Below, in pieces: positions 1-8,036 of a stretch of DNA of 64,000 nt. Made by a program: the position numbers and the translations under genes. How positions within the stretch are numbered: the first letter of the stretch is position 1; each line of letters begins with the position of its first letter. Origin of the DNA: AG41 sp036522815 (GTDB lineage Bacteria > Gemmatimonadota > Gemmatimonadetes > Gemmatimonadales > GWC2-71-9). The DNA is taken from the NCBI GenBank assembly GCA_036522815.1, contig DATDFC010000041.1, forward strand, positions 1 through 64,000. The letters are read 5' to 3'. The notes beneath the pieces are model-generated. The model saw only the letters and a program-made list of their open reading frames with translations, searched no databases and was not told the origin of the DNA.

Positions 1-645
1 AAGGCGGTGCGGGCGGGCCACCGGGTCGGGATCCTCGATCTCACGCAGGGCGAGAGCGGCACCCGCGGCGACGCGGTCACCCGCGCCGCGGAGGCCGAGC
101 GCGCGGCCCAGGCCCTGGGCGTTCACCTGCGCTTGAACGCCGGGCTCCCCGACGCGCATCTCGAGAACAATGAGACGTCACGCGCGAACGTCGTGGCGCT
201 GATCCGGCAAACACAGCCGCGGGTGGTGATTCTTCCCTTCCCGATCGGCCGGCACCCCGATCACCGCGTCGCTTCGGAGCTGGGGCGCGACGCCTGCTAT
301 CTGGCGGGGCTCGCGAAGTACGGATCTGGCGGCACCGCGCACCGGCCGTTCAAGGTGCTCTACGCCCTCGCGTACCGCGAAGACCCCGTCAAACCCTCGT
401 TCGTCGTCGACGTTTCGGAGGTGTTCGAGACCAAGATGGCGGCGATCCGTTGCTACGCGTCGCAGTTCGACGGCGCCAAGGCCGCGGGCGAGATCCATCC
501 CACCGGCCAGGACCTGTACGCGCTGATCCGGGTGCAGTCGGCGCACTACGGCTCGCTCATCCGCCGGCCGTACGGCGAGCCGTTCTTCTGCCACGAGACG
601 CTCGAAGTCCAAGACGTGCTGCAGCTTGGCGTGCAGTCCCTGTAG
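1..645 (+). CDS. bshB1: Bacillithiol biosynthesis deacetylase BshB1, 5'-truncated
   Basis: This is the C-terminal part of a PIG-L/LmbE-family zinc deacetylase. BshB1 enzymes remove the acetyl group from GlcNAc-malate in bacillithiol synthesis in the cytoplasm. The frame is open from base 1, so the gene starts upstream of the window and the N-terminal AHPDD zinc motif is missing. The visible part has the family's GRHPDH motif (nt 247-264), the LTQGESGTRG stretch near the start, and a C-terminal region with RPYGEPF that is typical of BshB1 rather than of mycothiol MshB. The cysteine desulfurase gene begins 17 bp downstream, so the two may be cotranscribed in a thiol/sulfur module. Family assignment is firm; the in vivo thiol is inferred. 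Confidence 0.85.
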   Translation, partial: KAVRAGHRVGILDLTQGESGTRGDAVTRAAEAERAAQALGVHLRLNAGLPDAHLENNETSRANVVALIRQTQPRVVILPFPIGRHPDHRVASELGRDACYLAGLAKYGSGGTAHRPFKVLYALAYREDPVKPSFVVDVSEVFETKMAAIRCYASQFDGAKAAGEIHPTGQDLYALIRVQSAHYGSLIRRPYGEPFFCHETLEVQDVLQLGVQSL

Positions 646-662
646 CGTCTAGATTCACCCGC

Positions 663-1838
663 ATGCCCAAGCGGCTGGTCTATCTCGACAACGCGGCCAC
701 GACGCCGGTGCGCCCCGAGGTGCTCGAGGCGGTGCTGCCCTATCTCGGGCGCGAGGCCTTCGGGAACCCGTCCTCGGCGCATCGGTTCGGGCGCGCGGCG
801 CGCGCCGGCATCGAGGAGGCCAAGCGCTCGATCGCCGCGGCGCTGGGCGCGGAGCCGGGCCAGGTGATCTTCACGTCCGGCGGCACCGAGGCGGACAACC
901 TAGCGGTGATCGGCTGCGCGCTCGCCGCGCGGGAGCGGGGCGCGCCGTTCCGGGTCGCCGTGTCCGCGATCGAACACAAAGCGGTCCTCGCCGCGGCGCA
1001 CGCCGTCGCCCGGCTGGGCGGCGAGGAGATCGTGCTCCCGGTCGACGCGTCCGGCGCCGTGGCGGAGGACGCGCTGGCCGCGACGCTCGCCCGCGGCGTC
1101 GCCGTGGTGAGCGTGATGTGGGTGAACAACGAGGTGGGCGTCGTGCAGCCGGTGGCCCGGCTCGCCGCGCGCTGCCGCGCGGCCGGCGTGCCGCTCCACG
1201 TCGACGCGGTGCAGGCGTTCGGCAAGATCCCGGTCTCGCTCGCCGACGTGGACTGCACCTTGCTCACGATTTCGGGCCACAAGATTGGCGCTCCCAAGGG
1301 GGTCGGCGCGCTGATCGTGCGCGACCGGCACGCGGTCGAGGCCATCATCCACGGCGGCGGCCAGCAGTTCGGGATCCGCCCCGGGACGGAGAACGTGCCA
1401 GGCATCATCGGGCTGGGAAAGGCGGTCGAGCTGGCGGCGCGCGAGCAGGCGGACTTCGCCGCCCGAGCCGCGGCGCTGCGCGACGAGCTCGAGCGCCGCG
1501 TGCTTGCTGTCGTGCCGGATGCCGTGGTCCACGCCGCGCACGCGCCGCGGGCGCCGCACGTGTCCAGCGTGTCGCTGCCCGGAACGGACAGCGAGGCGCT
1601 GTTGATGCATCTCGACCTCGCCGGGATCGCGTGCTCCTCGGGCTCCGCCTGCAGCACGGGGGCGGTCGAGCCGTCGCACGTGCTCACGGCCATGGGCGTG
1701 CCGCGCGAGCTGGGCGTCGCGGCGCTGCGCTTCTCGTTCGGCAAGGAGAACACGGCGGAGGACGTGGAGGCGGTCGTCGGTGCCCTGCCGAAGATTGTCG
1801 AGAAAGTCCGGCAGTTATCCGCCGTCTTGCATCGATGA
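663..1838 (+). CDS. Cysteine desulfurase (IscS/NifS family, class V aminotransferase fold)
   Basis: This 391-aa PLP enzyme takes sulfur from L-cysteine, leaving alanine, and carries it as a persulfide for Fe-S clusters or thio-modified tRNA. It begins with the typical YLDNAATTP motif. The PLP lysine lies in SGHKIGAPKG (K207). The persulfide cysteine lies in SSGSACSTG (C330), in the loop of the IscS/NifS type. The ATG at 663 was chosen because the family always begins a few residues before YLDNAAT; longer upstream extensions overlap bshB1. The next gene is mnmA, and desulfurase-mnmA pairs are a common arrangement that supplies the sulfur for 2-thiouridine. A long hairpin of 7-nt repeats separates the two. 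Confidence 0.93.
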   Translation: MPKRLVYLDNAATTPVRPEVLEAVLPYLGREAFGNPSSAHRFGRAARAGIEEAKRSIAAALGAEPGQVIFTSGGTEADNLAVIGCALAARERGAPFRVAVSAIEHKAVLAAAHAVARLGGEEIVLPVDASGAVAEDALAATLARGVAVVSVMWVNNEVGVVQPVARLAARCRAAGVPLHVDAVQAFGKIPVSLADVDCTLLTISGHKIGAPKGVGALIVRDRHAVEAIIHGGGQQFGIRPGTENVPGIIGLGKAVELAAREQADFAARAAALRDELERRVLAVVPDAVVHAAHAPRAPHVSSVSLPGTDSEALLMHLDLAGIACSSGSACSTGAVEPSHVLTAMGVPRELGVAALRFSFGKENTAEDVEAVVGALPKIVEKVRQLSAVLHR

Positions 1839-1850
1839 ACGCGACGACCA

Positions 1851-1928
1851 ATTGCGGATTGCGGATTTCGGAGTGCGGATTGGAAATGCGGTCGTCGAAT
1901 CCGCAATCCACAATCCGCAATCCGCAAT
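1851..1928. repeat. Inverted arms of a tandem 7-nt repeat (ATTGCGG / AATCCGC)
   Basis: The left arm is ATTGCGG, ATTGCGG, ATTTCGG, AGTGCGG, ATT (1851-1881). The right arm is AATCCGC, AATCCAC, AATCCGC, AATCCGC, AAT (1898-1928). The 31-nt arms pair at 28 positions around a short spacer, so a strong hairpin can form in DNA or RNA between the cysteine desulfurase stop and the mnmA start. It has no T-tract, so it is not a classical terminator. Similar arrays with other units occur elsewhere in the window. Confidence 0.9.
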
Positions 1929-1941
1929 GGGGAGGGGTGCG

Positions 1942-3000
1942 GTGAGGGGCCGCGTTCTCGTCGCGATGTCGGGCGGGGTAGATAGCTCCGTCGCCGCAGC
2001 CTTGCTGGTCGAGGCGGGGTACGACGTCGTCGGCGCCACCATGAAGCTGTTCTGCTACGGCGACGCGGTGCCCGACCGGCCGTGCTGCTCGCTCGACTCG
2101 ATCAGCGACGCGCGGCTCGTGGCCCACCGGCTCGGCATCCCGCACTACGTGCTGAACCTGGAGGACCGGTTCGGCCGCGACGTGATCGCCGACTTCGTGA
2201 GCGAGTACGCCCGCGGCCGCACGCCCATTCCGTGCGTGCGCTGCAATTCGTTCACCAAGTTTCGCGACTTCCTCCACCACGCCGACGCGCTCGAGTGCGC
2301 CCACGTCGCGACGGGCCACTACGCCATCGCCAGGGACGGCGCGCTGTTCCGCGGGCGCGACCCGCAGAAGGACCAGTCGTACTTCCTCTGGGGCATCGAT
2401 CGCTCGGTCGTGGCGCGCATGCTCACGCCGGTGGGAGACCTCACCAAGCGCGAGACGCGCGCGGTCGCCCGGCGGCTCGGGCTCGTCACGGCCGACAAGC
2501 CCGAATCGGTCGAGATCTGCTTCGTCCCCGATGACGACTACGTCGGCGTGCTCGAGCGCCATCTCCCGGTGGACGCCCCCGCCCTCGTGCCCGGCCCGCT
2601 CGTCACGGCCGGCGGCGAGATCGTGGGCGAGCACGCCGGCTTCGCGCGCTACACCATCGGACAGCGCCGCGGCCTCCCCGGCGGATTCCGTGAGCCGATG
2701 TACGTGGTCGCGATCCGCCCGGAGACGCGTGAAGTGGTGATCGGACCCGGGGACGAGCTGTTCGGCCACGCCGTGGAGCTGGCCGAGGTGAACTGGCTCG
2801 CCGAGCCGCTGGCGCCGGGGGACGCCGCATTCGTGCAGTGCCGCTACCGCGCTGCGGCCGTGCCGGGCCGGGTGCGGGCGCGCGCGGGCGACGCACTGGT
2901 ACTCGACCTCGCCCAGCCCGTGCGCGCGATCACGCCCGGGCAGTCCGGCGCCCTGTACGACGCCGACGGACGGCTGCTCGGCGGCGGCGTGATCGCGTAA
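1942..3000 (+). CDS. mnmA: tRNA-specific 2-thiouridylase MnmA
   Basis: MnmA is a cytoplasmic enzyme that thiolates U34 of tRNA Lys, Glu and Gln using ATP and a persulfide sulfur. The N-terminus has the PP-loop AMSGGVDSSVAAALL. The two active cysteines of the family are visible: one in the PIPCVRCN segment (C98/C101) and one in EICFVPDDDY (C193). DQSYFLWG and the C-terminal beta-barrel with YTIGQRRGLPGG are also typical. The GTG at 1942 is preferred because GGGAGGGG lies just upstream at normal spacing. An in-frame ATG at 1927 lies inside the repeat hairpin and has no ribosome site. At 352 aa the length is normal. Confidence 0.95.
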   Translation: MRGRVLVAMSGGVDSSVAAALLVEAGYDVVGATMKLFCYGDAVPDRPCCSLDSISDARLVAHRLGIPHYVLNLEDRFGRDVIADFVSEYARGRTPIPCVRCNSFTKFRDFLHHADALECAHVATGHYAIARDGALFRGRDPQKDQSYFLWGIDRSVVARMLTPVGDLTKRETRAVARRLGLVTADKPESVEICFVPDDDYVGVLERHLPVDAPALVPGPLVTAGGEIVGEHAGFARYTIGQRRGLPGGFREPMYVVAIRPETREVVIGPGDELFGHAVELAEVNWLAEPLAPGDAAFVQCRYRAAAVPGRVRARAGDALVLDLAQPVRAITPGQSGALYDADGRLLGGGVIA

Positions 3001-3157
3001 CCGTCTCCCGGGCAAGCGGTTCGTCCTGTCGGCAGGGATCGTGGGCCCCGTCACGGTCCGATCTCCTCACCGCGGGGTAGGTTCCAGGCTGGACCATTCC
3101 GCCGCGGCGCTCCCGCCCTGACCGTCGCCGGCATCGCCCACATTTCGGAGGACCAGC

Positions 3158-4315
3158 ATGCCCGCTCGTCCAGGTCGTCCCCGGTGGGGCCTCGCGCTCG
3201 TCGCCGCGCTCGCCGCCGCCTGCAGCAACAGCACCGGGCCCCAGGCCCATCTCGCCAACCCCCAGCAGCTGAGCTCCGACCTCCAGGCCGTGTCCGGCGT
3301 GCTGCAATCGTCGGTGCTCGCGAGCTTCGGCGTCGTCGGGTCGGCGGCGGGCTCTCCCGCCACCGTGGCGACGCCCGCCGGGGCCCTGCTTCAGGCCGCG
3401 CCCATCACCACGCCGCAGACCGCCGGCCAGGCGTACCTGGCCGCGCCGCGGCGGCTGCAGGCGTTCCGTCTAGCGGCGGGAACGCTCGGCTCCGGCATCA
3501 GCGCCAGCGTGATTCCACCGCAGTTCCTCGGTCAGACGTTCGTGTGGGACGACGCCACGCACCAATACGTCGTCGGCGCCGACGCGGGACCGACGAACGG
3601 CGTGCGGATCATTTTGTACGCGCTCGACCCGCTGACCGGCACTGTGGCCGAGCCTGCCAACGCGGTAGGCTTCGTGGATCTGCTCGACGAGAGCACCACG
3701 AGCCCGGCCGTCAACAAGCTCCACGTGATCGTGCAGGGCGGCACGCCCGCGAGTCCCGGCGTCACGTACGCGGACTATACCGTCAGCGGCAGCGTCACCG
3801 GCAATCCCGCCACGGCGTTCAACGCCTCGGCGATCGGGTTCGTGAGCGATGGCACGCACTCGCTCGCGTTCGACGCAACCTTCTCGGCGACGAACCTCAC
3901 CAGCGACAATCCCGACGCGCAAATCGACGTCGCGTGGGACCTGGACAATCCCGTCATTCACGTGGAGCTGCACGAAACGCTCGCCACCGCCGATGCGAAC
4001 CACCTCACGGTCACGATCGACTTCAGCGTGCTGCACGGGAGCGAGACGGTGGAGGTAACGGGTACGATCACCGTCGTGTCGTTCCCCGAGAGTGTGACCG
4101 CGAACCTGTTGATCACGGTGAACGGCGTGGCCTACGCCCGTGTCCGCGGCACCGCCACCGCCACGACGAGCACCATCCAGCTCGTCCATGCGGATGGCAC
4201 CTCCCTGTCTGGCTCCGAGGCCCAGGCGGTCACCGATCTGTTCGATCTGCCCGGGCGGATCGAAACCGCGATCGACAACTTGTTCAACCCGGCTGAGCAT
4301 CTGATGGGCGTCTGA
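3158..4315 (+). CDS. Secreted lipoprotein of unknown function
   Basis: This 385-aa protein starts with a lipoprotein signal (basic MPARPGRPRWG, then a hydrophobic run, then LAAAC as lipobox, followed by SNSTGP). The CSNSTGP start is very common among Gemmatimonadota lipoproteins. The mature protein is rich in Thr, Val, Asn and Asp and reads as mostly beta strand. I recognise no enzymatic motif. GGAGGACC precedes the ATG at good spacing. It stands apart from mnmA by 157 bp, in which I see no gene or clear signal. It may be a surface or periplasmic structural protein; no function is assigned. Confidence 0.7.
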   Translation: MPARPGRPRWGLALVAALAAACSNSTGPQAHLANPQQLSSDLQAVSGVLQSSVLASFGVVGSAAGSPATVATPAGALLQAAPITTPQTAGQAYLAAPRRLQAFRLAAGTLGSGISASVIPPQFLGQTFVWDDATHQYVVGADAGPTNGVRIILYALDPLTGTVAEPANAVGFVDLLDESTTSPAVNKLHVIVQGGTPASPGVTYADYTVSGSVTGNPATAFNASAIGFVSDGTHSLAFDATFSATNLTSDNPDAQIDVAWDLDNPVIHVELHETLATADANHLTVTIDFSVLHGSETVEVTGTITVVSFPESVTANLLITVNGVAYARVRGTATATTSTIQLVHADGTSLSGSEAQAVTDLFDLPGRIETAIDNLFNPAEHLMGV

Positions 4316-4344
4316 GAGCGCGCCCGCGCCGCGAGCGGGTGAGA

Positions 4345-4713
4345 ATGCTCTATCGCGCCCTCGCCGACGGCGTCGTGCTGCTGCACGCCGCCTTCGTCGC
4401 CTTCGTGATGCTGGGTGGATTCCTCGCGTGGCGCTGGCGCGCCGTGCTGTGGGCCCACGTGCCGGCGGCGTTATGGGGGGCGGCCATCGAGTATGCCGGC
4501 TGGATTTGCCCGCTCACGCCGCTCGAAAACGCGCTGCGGGCCCGGGCCGGACTCGAGGGCTATCGGGGCGGGTTCGTCGAGCACTACGTGATCCCGCTGC
4601 TCTATCCAGCGGGGCTGACCCGGCCGGCCCAGGCGGTGCTCGGGACCGTCGTGGTCGTCGTGAACCTCGTCGCCTACACCATCCTCATCCGCCGTACCCT
4701 TCGGGGAGGCTGA
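4345..4713 (+). CDS. DUF2784 family membrane protein
   Basis: This small inner-membrane protein of about 122 aa has three to four hydrophobic helices. It matches the DUF2784 pattern: an N-terminal LLHAAFVAFVMLGG helix, the segment YAGWICPLTPLEN, the GYRGGFVEHYVIPLLYP stretch, and a final transmembrane helix. The conserved Trp-Ile-Cys-Pro-Leu-Thr and His-Tyr motifs are present. The function of this family is not established. An in-frame GTG at 4339 is an alternative start; the ATG at 4345 has GGTGAG just upstream. It sits 29 bp after the lipoprotein gene and 4 bp before the aminotransferase, so cotranscription is likely. Confidence 0.8.
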   Translation: MLYRALADGVVLLHAAFVAFVMLGGFLAWRWRAVLWAHVPAALWGAAIEYAGWICPLTPLENALRARAGLEGYRGGFVEHYVIPLLYPAGLTRPAQAVLGTVVVVVNLVAYTILIRRTLRGG

Positions 4714-4717
4714 CCCT

Positions 4718-6010
4718 ATGACCACACGCCGCCGTTTCCTCGAGTCGCTCTGCGCGGCCGGTGCCGCCCTTCCGACGCTCCGGGACGACGCATTGCCGCG
4801 GCTCGCCCGCGTGGTCCGGCACGTGGATCGCCGGCCTGCCGACGATGTCACCCGCGACGAGGACTTCTGGCGCGAGGTCCAGGAGGCCTTTACGCTCGAT
4901 CGCACGATCATCAACCTCAACAACGGCGGGGTGAGCCCGAGCCCGCGCATCGTGCAGGACGCGATGCGCCGCTACCTCGAATACTCCAATACGGCGCCCG
5001 CCTATACCATGTGGCAGGTGCTCGAGCCGGAGATCGAGGCCGTGCGGCGCCGCCTCGCAGCGAGCTTCGGTTGCGACGCCGAGGAAATGGCGATCACACG
5101 CAACGCAAGCGAAGCGCTCGAGATCGTGCAGCTCGGGCTTCCGCTGGAGCGTGGGGACGAAGTGCTGACGACCACGCAGGACTATCCGCGCATGCTCACG
5201 ACGTGGCACCAGCGCGAGCGGCGGGACGGTATCGTGGTCCGAGAGATCGGGTTTCCCGTGCCGCCGCCGTCCCAGGACGACCTGGCCGACCGCTTCGCCC
5301 GCGCCATCACGCCAAAGACCAAGGTGATCCACGTTTGTCACATCACCAACCTCACGGGGCAGATCTTCCCGATCCGCAAGATCGTGCGACTGGCGCGGGA
5401 GCGCGGCATCGAGGTGATCGTGGACGGCGCGCACGCGTTCGCGCACTTCCCGTTCACCCGCGACGAGCTCGACTGCGACTATTACGGCACCAGCCTCCAC
5501 AAGTGGCTGCTGGCACCCCACGGCACCGGGTTCCTGTACGTGCGGAAGGCGAAGATCGAGCGGCTCTGGCCGCTGATGGCGGCGCCGCCGGAGATGAACC
5601 GCGACATCCGCAAGTTCGAGGAGATCGGGACCCATCCGGCCGCGAACCACAACGCCATCGCCGAGGCGCTGACATTCCACGAGGGGCTCGGGGCGGAGCG
5701 GAAGGGGGCGCGGTTGCGCTACCTGTTCCAGCGCTGGGCAAAGCGGCTGGAGCAGCGGCCGGGCGTGAGGATCCTCACGCCGTACGACCCGGCGCAGTCG
5801 TGCGGGCTGGCGAGCGTCTCGGTCGAGGGGCTGGACGTGAACAAGCTCGTCGCCTTCCTTTGGGACAAGCACCGGATCCTCGTCACGCCGATCGTGCACA
5901 AGGAGTTCAGTTGCATGCGCGTGACACCGAACGTGTACACGACGCTCGCGGAGATCGATCGCTTCGCGGACGTGATGGAAGACGTGCTGCGAAAGGGGCT
6001 GCCCGCATGA
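4718..6010 (+). CDS. Class V aminotransferase, isopenicillin N epimerase-like, with Tat-type signal
   Basis: This is a PLP-dependent fold-type I enzyme of 430 aa. The N-terminus (MTTRRRFLESLCAAGAALP) is a twin-arginine signal, so the enzyme is probably exported folded to the periplasm. The catalytic domain has INLNNGGVSPSP near residue 65, a VDGAHAFAH segment that carries the cofactor aspartate, and the PLP lysine in TSLHKWLLAPHGTG (K262). The family includes isopenicillin N epimerase and cysteine desulfurase-like proteins, but the substrate cannot be read from sequence. The short lipoprotein gene that follows overlaps its stop by 4 bp (ATGA). Confidence 0.85.
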   Translation: MTTRRRFLESLCAAGAALPTLRDDALPRLARVVRHVDRRPADDVTRDEDFWREVQEAFTLDRTIINLNNGGVSPSPRIVQDAMRRYLEYSNTAPAYTMWQVLEPEIEAVRRRLAASFGCDAEEMAITRNASEALEIVQLGLPLERGDEVLTTTQDYPRMLTTWHQRERRDGIVVREIGFPVPPPSQDDLADRFARAITPKTKVIHVCHITNLTGQIFPIRKIVRLARERGIEVIVDGAHAFAHFPFTRDELDCDYYGTSLHKWLLAPHGTGFLYVRKAKIERLWPLMAAPPEMNRDIRKFEEIGTHPAANHNAIAEALTFHEGLGAERKGARLRYLFQRWAKRLEQRPGVRILTPYDPAQSCGLASVSVEGLDVNKLVAFLWDKHRILVTPIVHKEFSCMRVTPNVYTTLAEIDRFADVMEDVLRKGLPA

Positions 6011-6240
6011 ACGGGACGATCGCGTGGATCGCACTCGGTGTGGCGTTGACCGCGAGCGCCTGCGGTAGCGCCGGGTCCGGCAAGGCCGGTACCGCCGCCC
6101 GCGATACGCTCACCGAGCGGCAGCGGGACTCGATCCTCGCCGGGTCGCGCATCCCGGGCGCGCGCGGCGTGGGCGCCGCGTTGCGCGCCGCCGACTCGAC
6201 GAACGCCCGCATCCGAGCGGCGGACAGCGTGACGCCATGA
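6007..6240 (+). CDS. Small lipoprotein, unknown function
   Basis: This 77-aa ORF starts with the ATG that overlaps the upstream stop codon. Residues 1-20 form a lipoprotein signal ending in LTASAC (lipobox), followed by a Gly/Ser/Ala/Thr-rich linker and a polar, Arg/Ala/Asp-rich tail with repeated AADST-like words. It contains no known domain. Translational coupling to the aminotransferase suggests a shared envelope role, but this is inference. The call rests on the lipobox and on coupling. Confidence 0.6.
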   Translation: MNGTIAWIALGVALTASACGSAGSGKAGTAARDTLTERQRDSILAGSRIPGARGVGAALRAADSTNARIRAADSVTP

Positions 6241-6244
6241 TCCG

Positions 6245-6739
6245 ATGATCCCCGGGGTCAGAGCCCGGGCTCGGCGCCGCGTCCTCCTCGCAGCCCTGTC
6301 GCTCCTTGCTCTGGGGTGCGCACCGGGGGACCCCTGCAGCGCCGCGGCGATGCACCTGCAGACCCGCTACGCGCAACGCTACCTCGGTCACTGGGTGGTG
6401 GCCCGGGGTGACACGCTCACGCTGCCCGAGCTGGGCGACCGCTTCAAGTTGACCGACGTGATCCTGGACAGCACCCGGGTGGTGGTCGGGCGCAGCTGCC
6501 ACTTCCGGGGCACCCTCGTGTTCCGCGTGCCGCGCGACACGCTGCCGGTCACGTGGATCGGCTACCCGGAGCAGGCGCTGGTGTACGGGTGGCCGGTCGC
6601 GCTCGGGCCGTTCGCCGGCATCGGGGCGACCCGCGTGGCGGACTCGCTCATGGGAGCGATCCTGTACGACTCCCGACTGAACCTGCAAGTGCGCCCGGGC
6701 GCGACGGCGCGCTTCGTCGCCGGTCGCGCGCACAGTTGA
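6245..6739 (+). CDS. Lipoprotein, unknown function
   Basis: This 164-aa protein has an Arg-rich N-terminus, a hydrophobic segment and a lipobox LLALGC at about residues 20-25, followed by a mature domain with short beta-strand-like stretches. Two further cysteines (in DPCS and SCHF) could form a disulfide in the periplasm. I recognise no family. It starts 4 bp after the previous small lipoprotein gene, suggesting that the two are cotranscribed. A short gap leads to the DinB gene. Confidence 0.6.
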   Translation: MIPGVRARARRRVLLAALSLLALGCAPGDPCSAAAMHLQTRYAQRYLGHWVVARGDTLTLPELGDRFKLTDVILDSTRVVVGRSCHFRGTLVFRVPRDTLPVTWIGYPEQALVYGWPVALGPFAGIGATRVADSLMGAILYDSRLNLQVRPGATARFVAGRAHS

Positions 6740-6772
6740 GCGATTCGAGTATCTTCTTCCGGAGATCCTGAC

Positions 6773-7270
6773 ATGCCTCTCACCGCCGCCGAGCGCGCCT
6801 CGATGATCCAGCGCTACGCCAGGGGACCGGCCCTCCTCGCTGCTGCGCTCGCGAAAGTGCCGCGCGACGCGCTGCAATGGAAGCCGGGGCCCAAGCGTTG
6901 GTCCGCGCACGAAATCGTAGTGCACTGCGCCGACAGCGAGACCAACGCCCACATGCGGCTTCGCTATCTGCTGGCGGAGCCCGAGCCGCTGATCGTCGGA
7001 TACGACCAGGACCGCTGGGCGCAGCGCTTCGACTACCACAAGCATCCGATCGACGCGGCGCTGGCCACCGTGAAGGCCGTGCGCGCCAACACCGTGCCGC
7101 TGCTGGAGCGCGCGACGGAGCAGGACTGGCGTCGCGTGGGCCGGCACACGGAGTCGGGTCCGTACGGCGCCGAGGACTGGCTGGCGGTCTACGCCGAGCA
7201 CCTGGAGAAGCACTCTCGCCAGATCGAGGGCAACATCGCGGCCTGGCAAATGCAGGCGAAGGGACGATGA
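6773..7270 (+). CDS. DinB-like four-helix-bundle protein
   Basis: This 165-aa protein matches the DinB/DUF664/DUF1572 superfamily of putative metal-dependent hydrolases or thiol transferases. The expected histidines for a divalent metal site are visible in the KRWSAHEIVVHCADSE segment (around residues 41-55) and in the C-terminal EHLEKHSRQIE helix. The middle part with DQDRWAQRFDY is typical of the bacterial subfamily. In bacillithiol-producing bacteria some DinB proteins are bacillithiol-S-transferases; a link to the bshB1 gene nearby is only a suggestion. GGAG precedes the ATG. The stop overlaps the next gene. Confidence 0.8.
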   Translation: MPLTAAERASMIQRYARGPALLAAALAKVPRDALQWKPGPKRWSAHEIVVHCADSETNAHMRLRYLLAEPEPLIVGYDQDRWAQRFDYHKHPIDAALATVKAVRANTVPLLERATEQDWRRVGRHTESGPYGAEDWLAVYAEHLEKHSRQIEGNIAAWQMQAKGR

Positions 7271-7662
7271 AAGGCTTCTTCTTCCGGCTCGTGATCACGG
7301 CTCTGGGCCTGTGGGCCGCCGAGACCGTCATCCCCGGGATCCACATCGACCGCTGGGACCACCTGATCGTCGCCGCGCTGCTGCTCGGCATCGTCAACGC
7401 GGTGATCCGGCCGGTCATCCTCATCCTCACGCTGCCGCTGACGGTGCTCACGCTGGGATTGTTCATTCTGGTCGTGAACGGGATCTCGTTCTACCTCGTG
7501 GCCTGGCTGGTGCCCGGGTTCGCCGTGAGCGGCCTGGGCGCCGCCGTGCTCGGGTCCATCGTGGTGGGGATCACCGGATGGTTCGCGTCGGCGTTCGTCG
7601 GCGGATCGGGCCGGATCGAGCGCTATCGTCGCATCGAGGTCACCGGGCGCCACCTCGACTGA
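7267..7662 (+). CDS. Phage holin family (4TM) inner-membrane protein
   Basis: This 131-aa protein has four hydrophobic helices and matches the Phage_holin_4_2 family of small bacterial membrane proteins. The hallmark GIVNAVIRPVILILTLPLTVLTLGLF block is present, and the positively charged tail (RIERYRRIEV) is predicted cytoplasmic. Despite the family name these chromosomal proteins are not part of prophages and their role is unknown. The ATG overlaps the DinB stop (ATGA) and the stop overlaps the DUF423 start. Confidence 0.85.
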   Translation: MKGFFFRLVITALGLWAAETVIPGIHIDRWDHLIVAALLLGIVNAVIRPVILILTLPLTVLTLGLFILVVNGISFYLVAWLVPGFAVSGLGAAVLGSIVVGITGWFASAFVGGSGRIERYRRIEVTGRHLD

Positions 7663-8036
7663 TGGACCGTCTGTTCGGCACGCTCGGCGCGGTGTCGGGC
7701 CTGCTCGCCATGGCCGCGGGCGCGTTCGGCGCACACGCACTGCGCGCCCGCCTCTCCGCGGACCGGCTCGCCGCGTTCGAGACCGGCGCGCGCTACCAGA
7801 TGTACCACGCCCTCGCCCTGCTGCTGGTCGCGTGGGCGGCGACGCGTTGGCCGGGACCGCCCGTGCGGGCCGCCGGATGGCTGTTCGTGGCCGGGACCGT
7901 GATCTTCTCCGGCTCCCTCTATCTGCTCGCCCTCACCGGCGCGCGCGGCTTCGGCGCCGTAACGCCCGTGGGCGGACTCGCGTTCCTCGCCGGCTGGCTC
8001 GCCCTCACGCTAGGCATCTGGCGGAGCTCCACATGA
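7662..8036 (+). CDS. DUF423 family membrane protein
   Basis: This 124-aa protein has four predicted transmembrane helices. The diagnostic DUF423 features are GAFGAHALRARLSADRLAAFETGARYQMYHALA near the N-terminus and the GTVIFSGSLYLLALTG and TPVGGLAFLAGW segments. The family is widespread and conserved, but its biochemical role is not known. The start codon overlaps the previous stop (TGATG) and the end overlaps the peptidase gene, so this is one translationally coupled series. Confidence 0.9.
   Translation: MDRLFGTLGAVSGLLAMAAGAFGAHALRARLSADRLAAFETGARYQMYHALALLLVAWAATRWPGPPVRAAGWLFVAGTVIFSGSLYLLALTGARGFGAVTPVGGLAFLAGWLALTLGIWRSST

Noticed and set aside
1851..1928. CRISPR array
   Set aside because: Units are only 7 nt with no unique spacers, and there are no cas genes.
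1927..1941. ATG at 1927 as the mnmA start
   Set aside because: It lies in the repeat hairpin and has no ribosome site, whereas GTG 1942 has a strong GGGAGGGG upstream.
4685..6034. 449-aa minus-strand frame opposite the class V aminotransferase
   Set aside because: Shadow of a gene with clear PLP motifs on the plus strand; no recognisable protein features.
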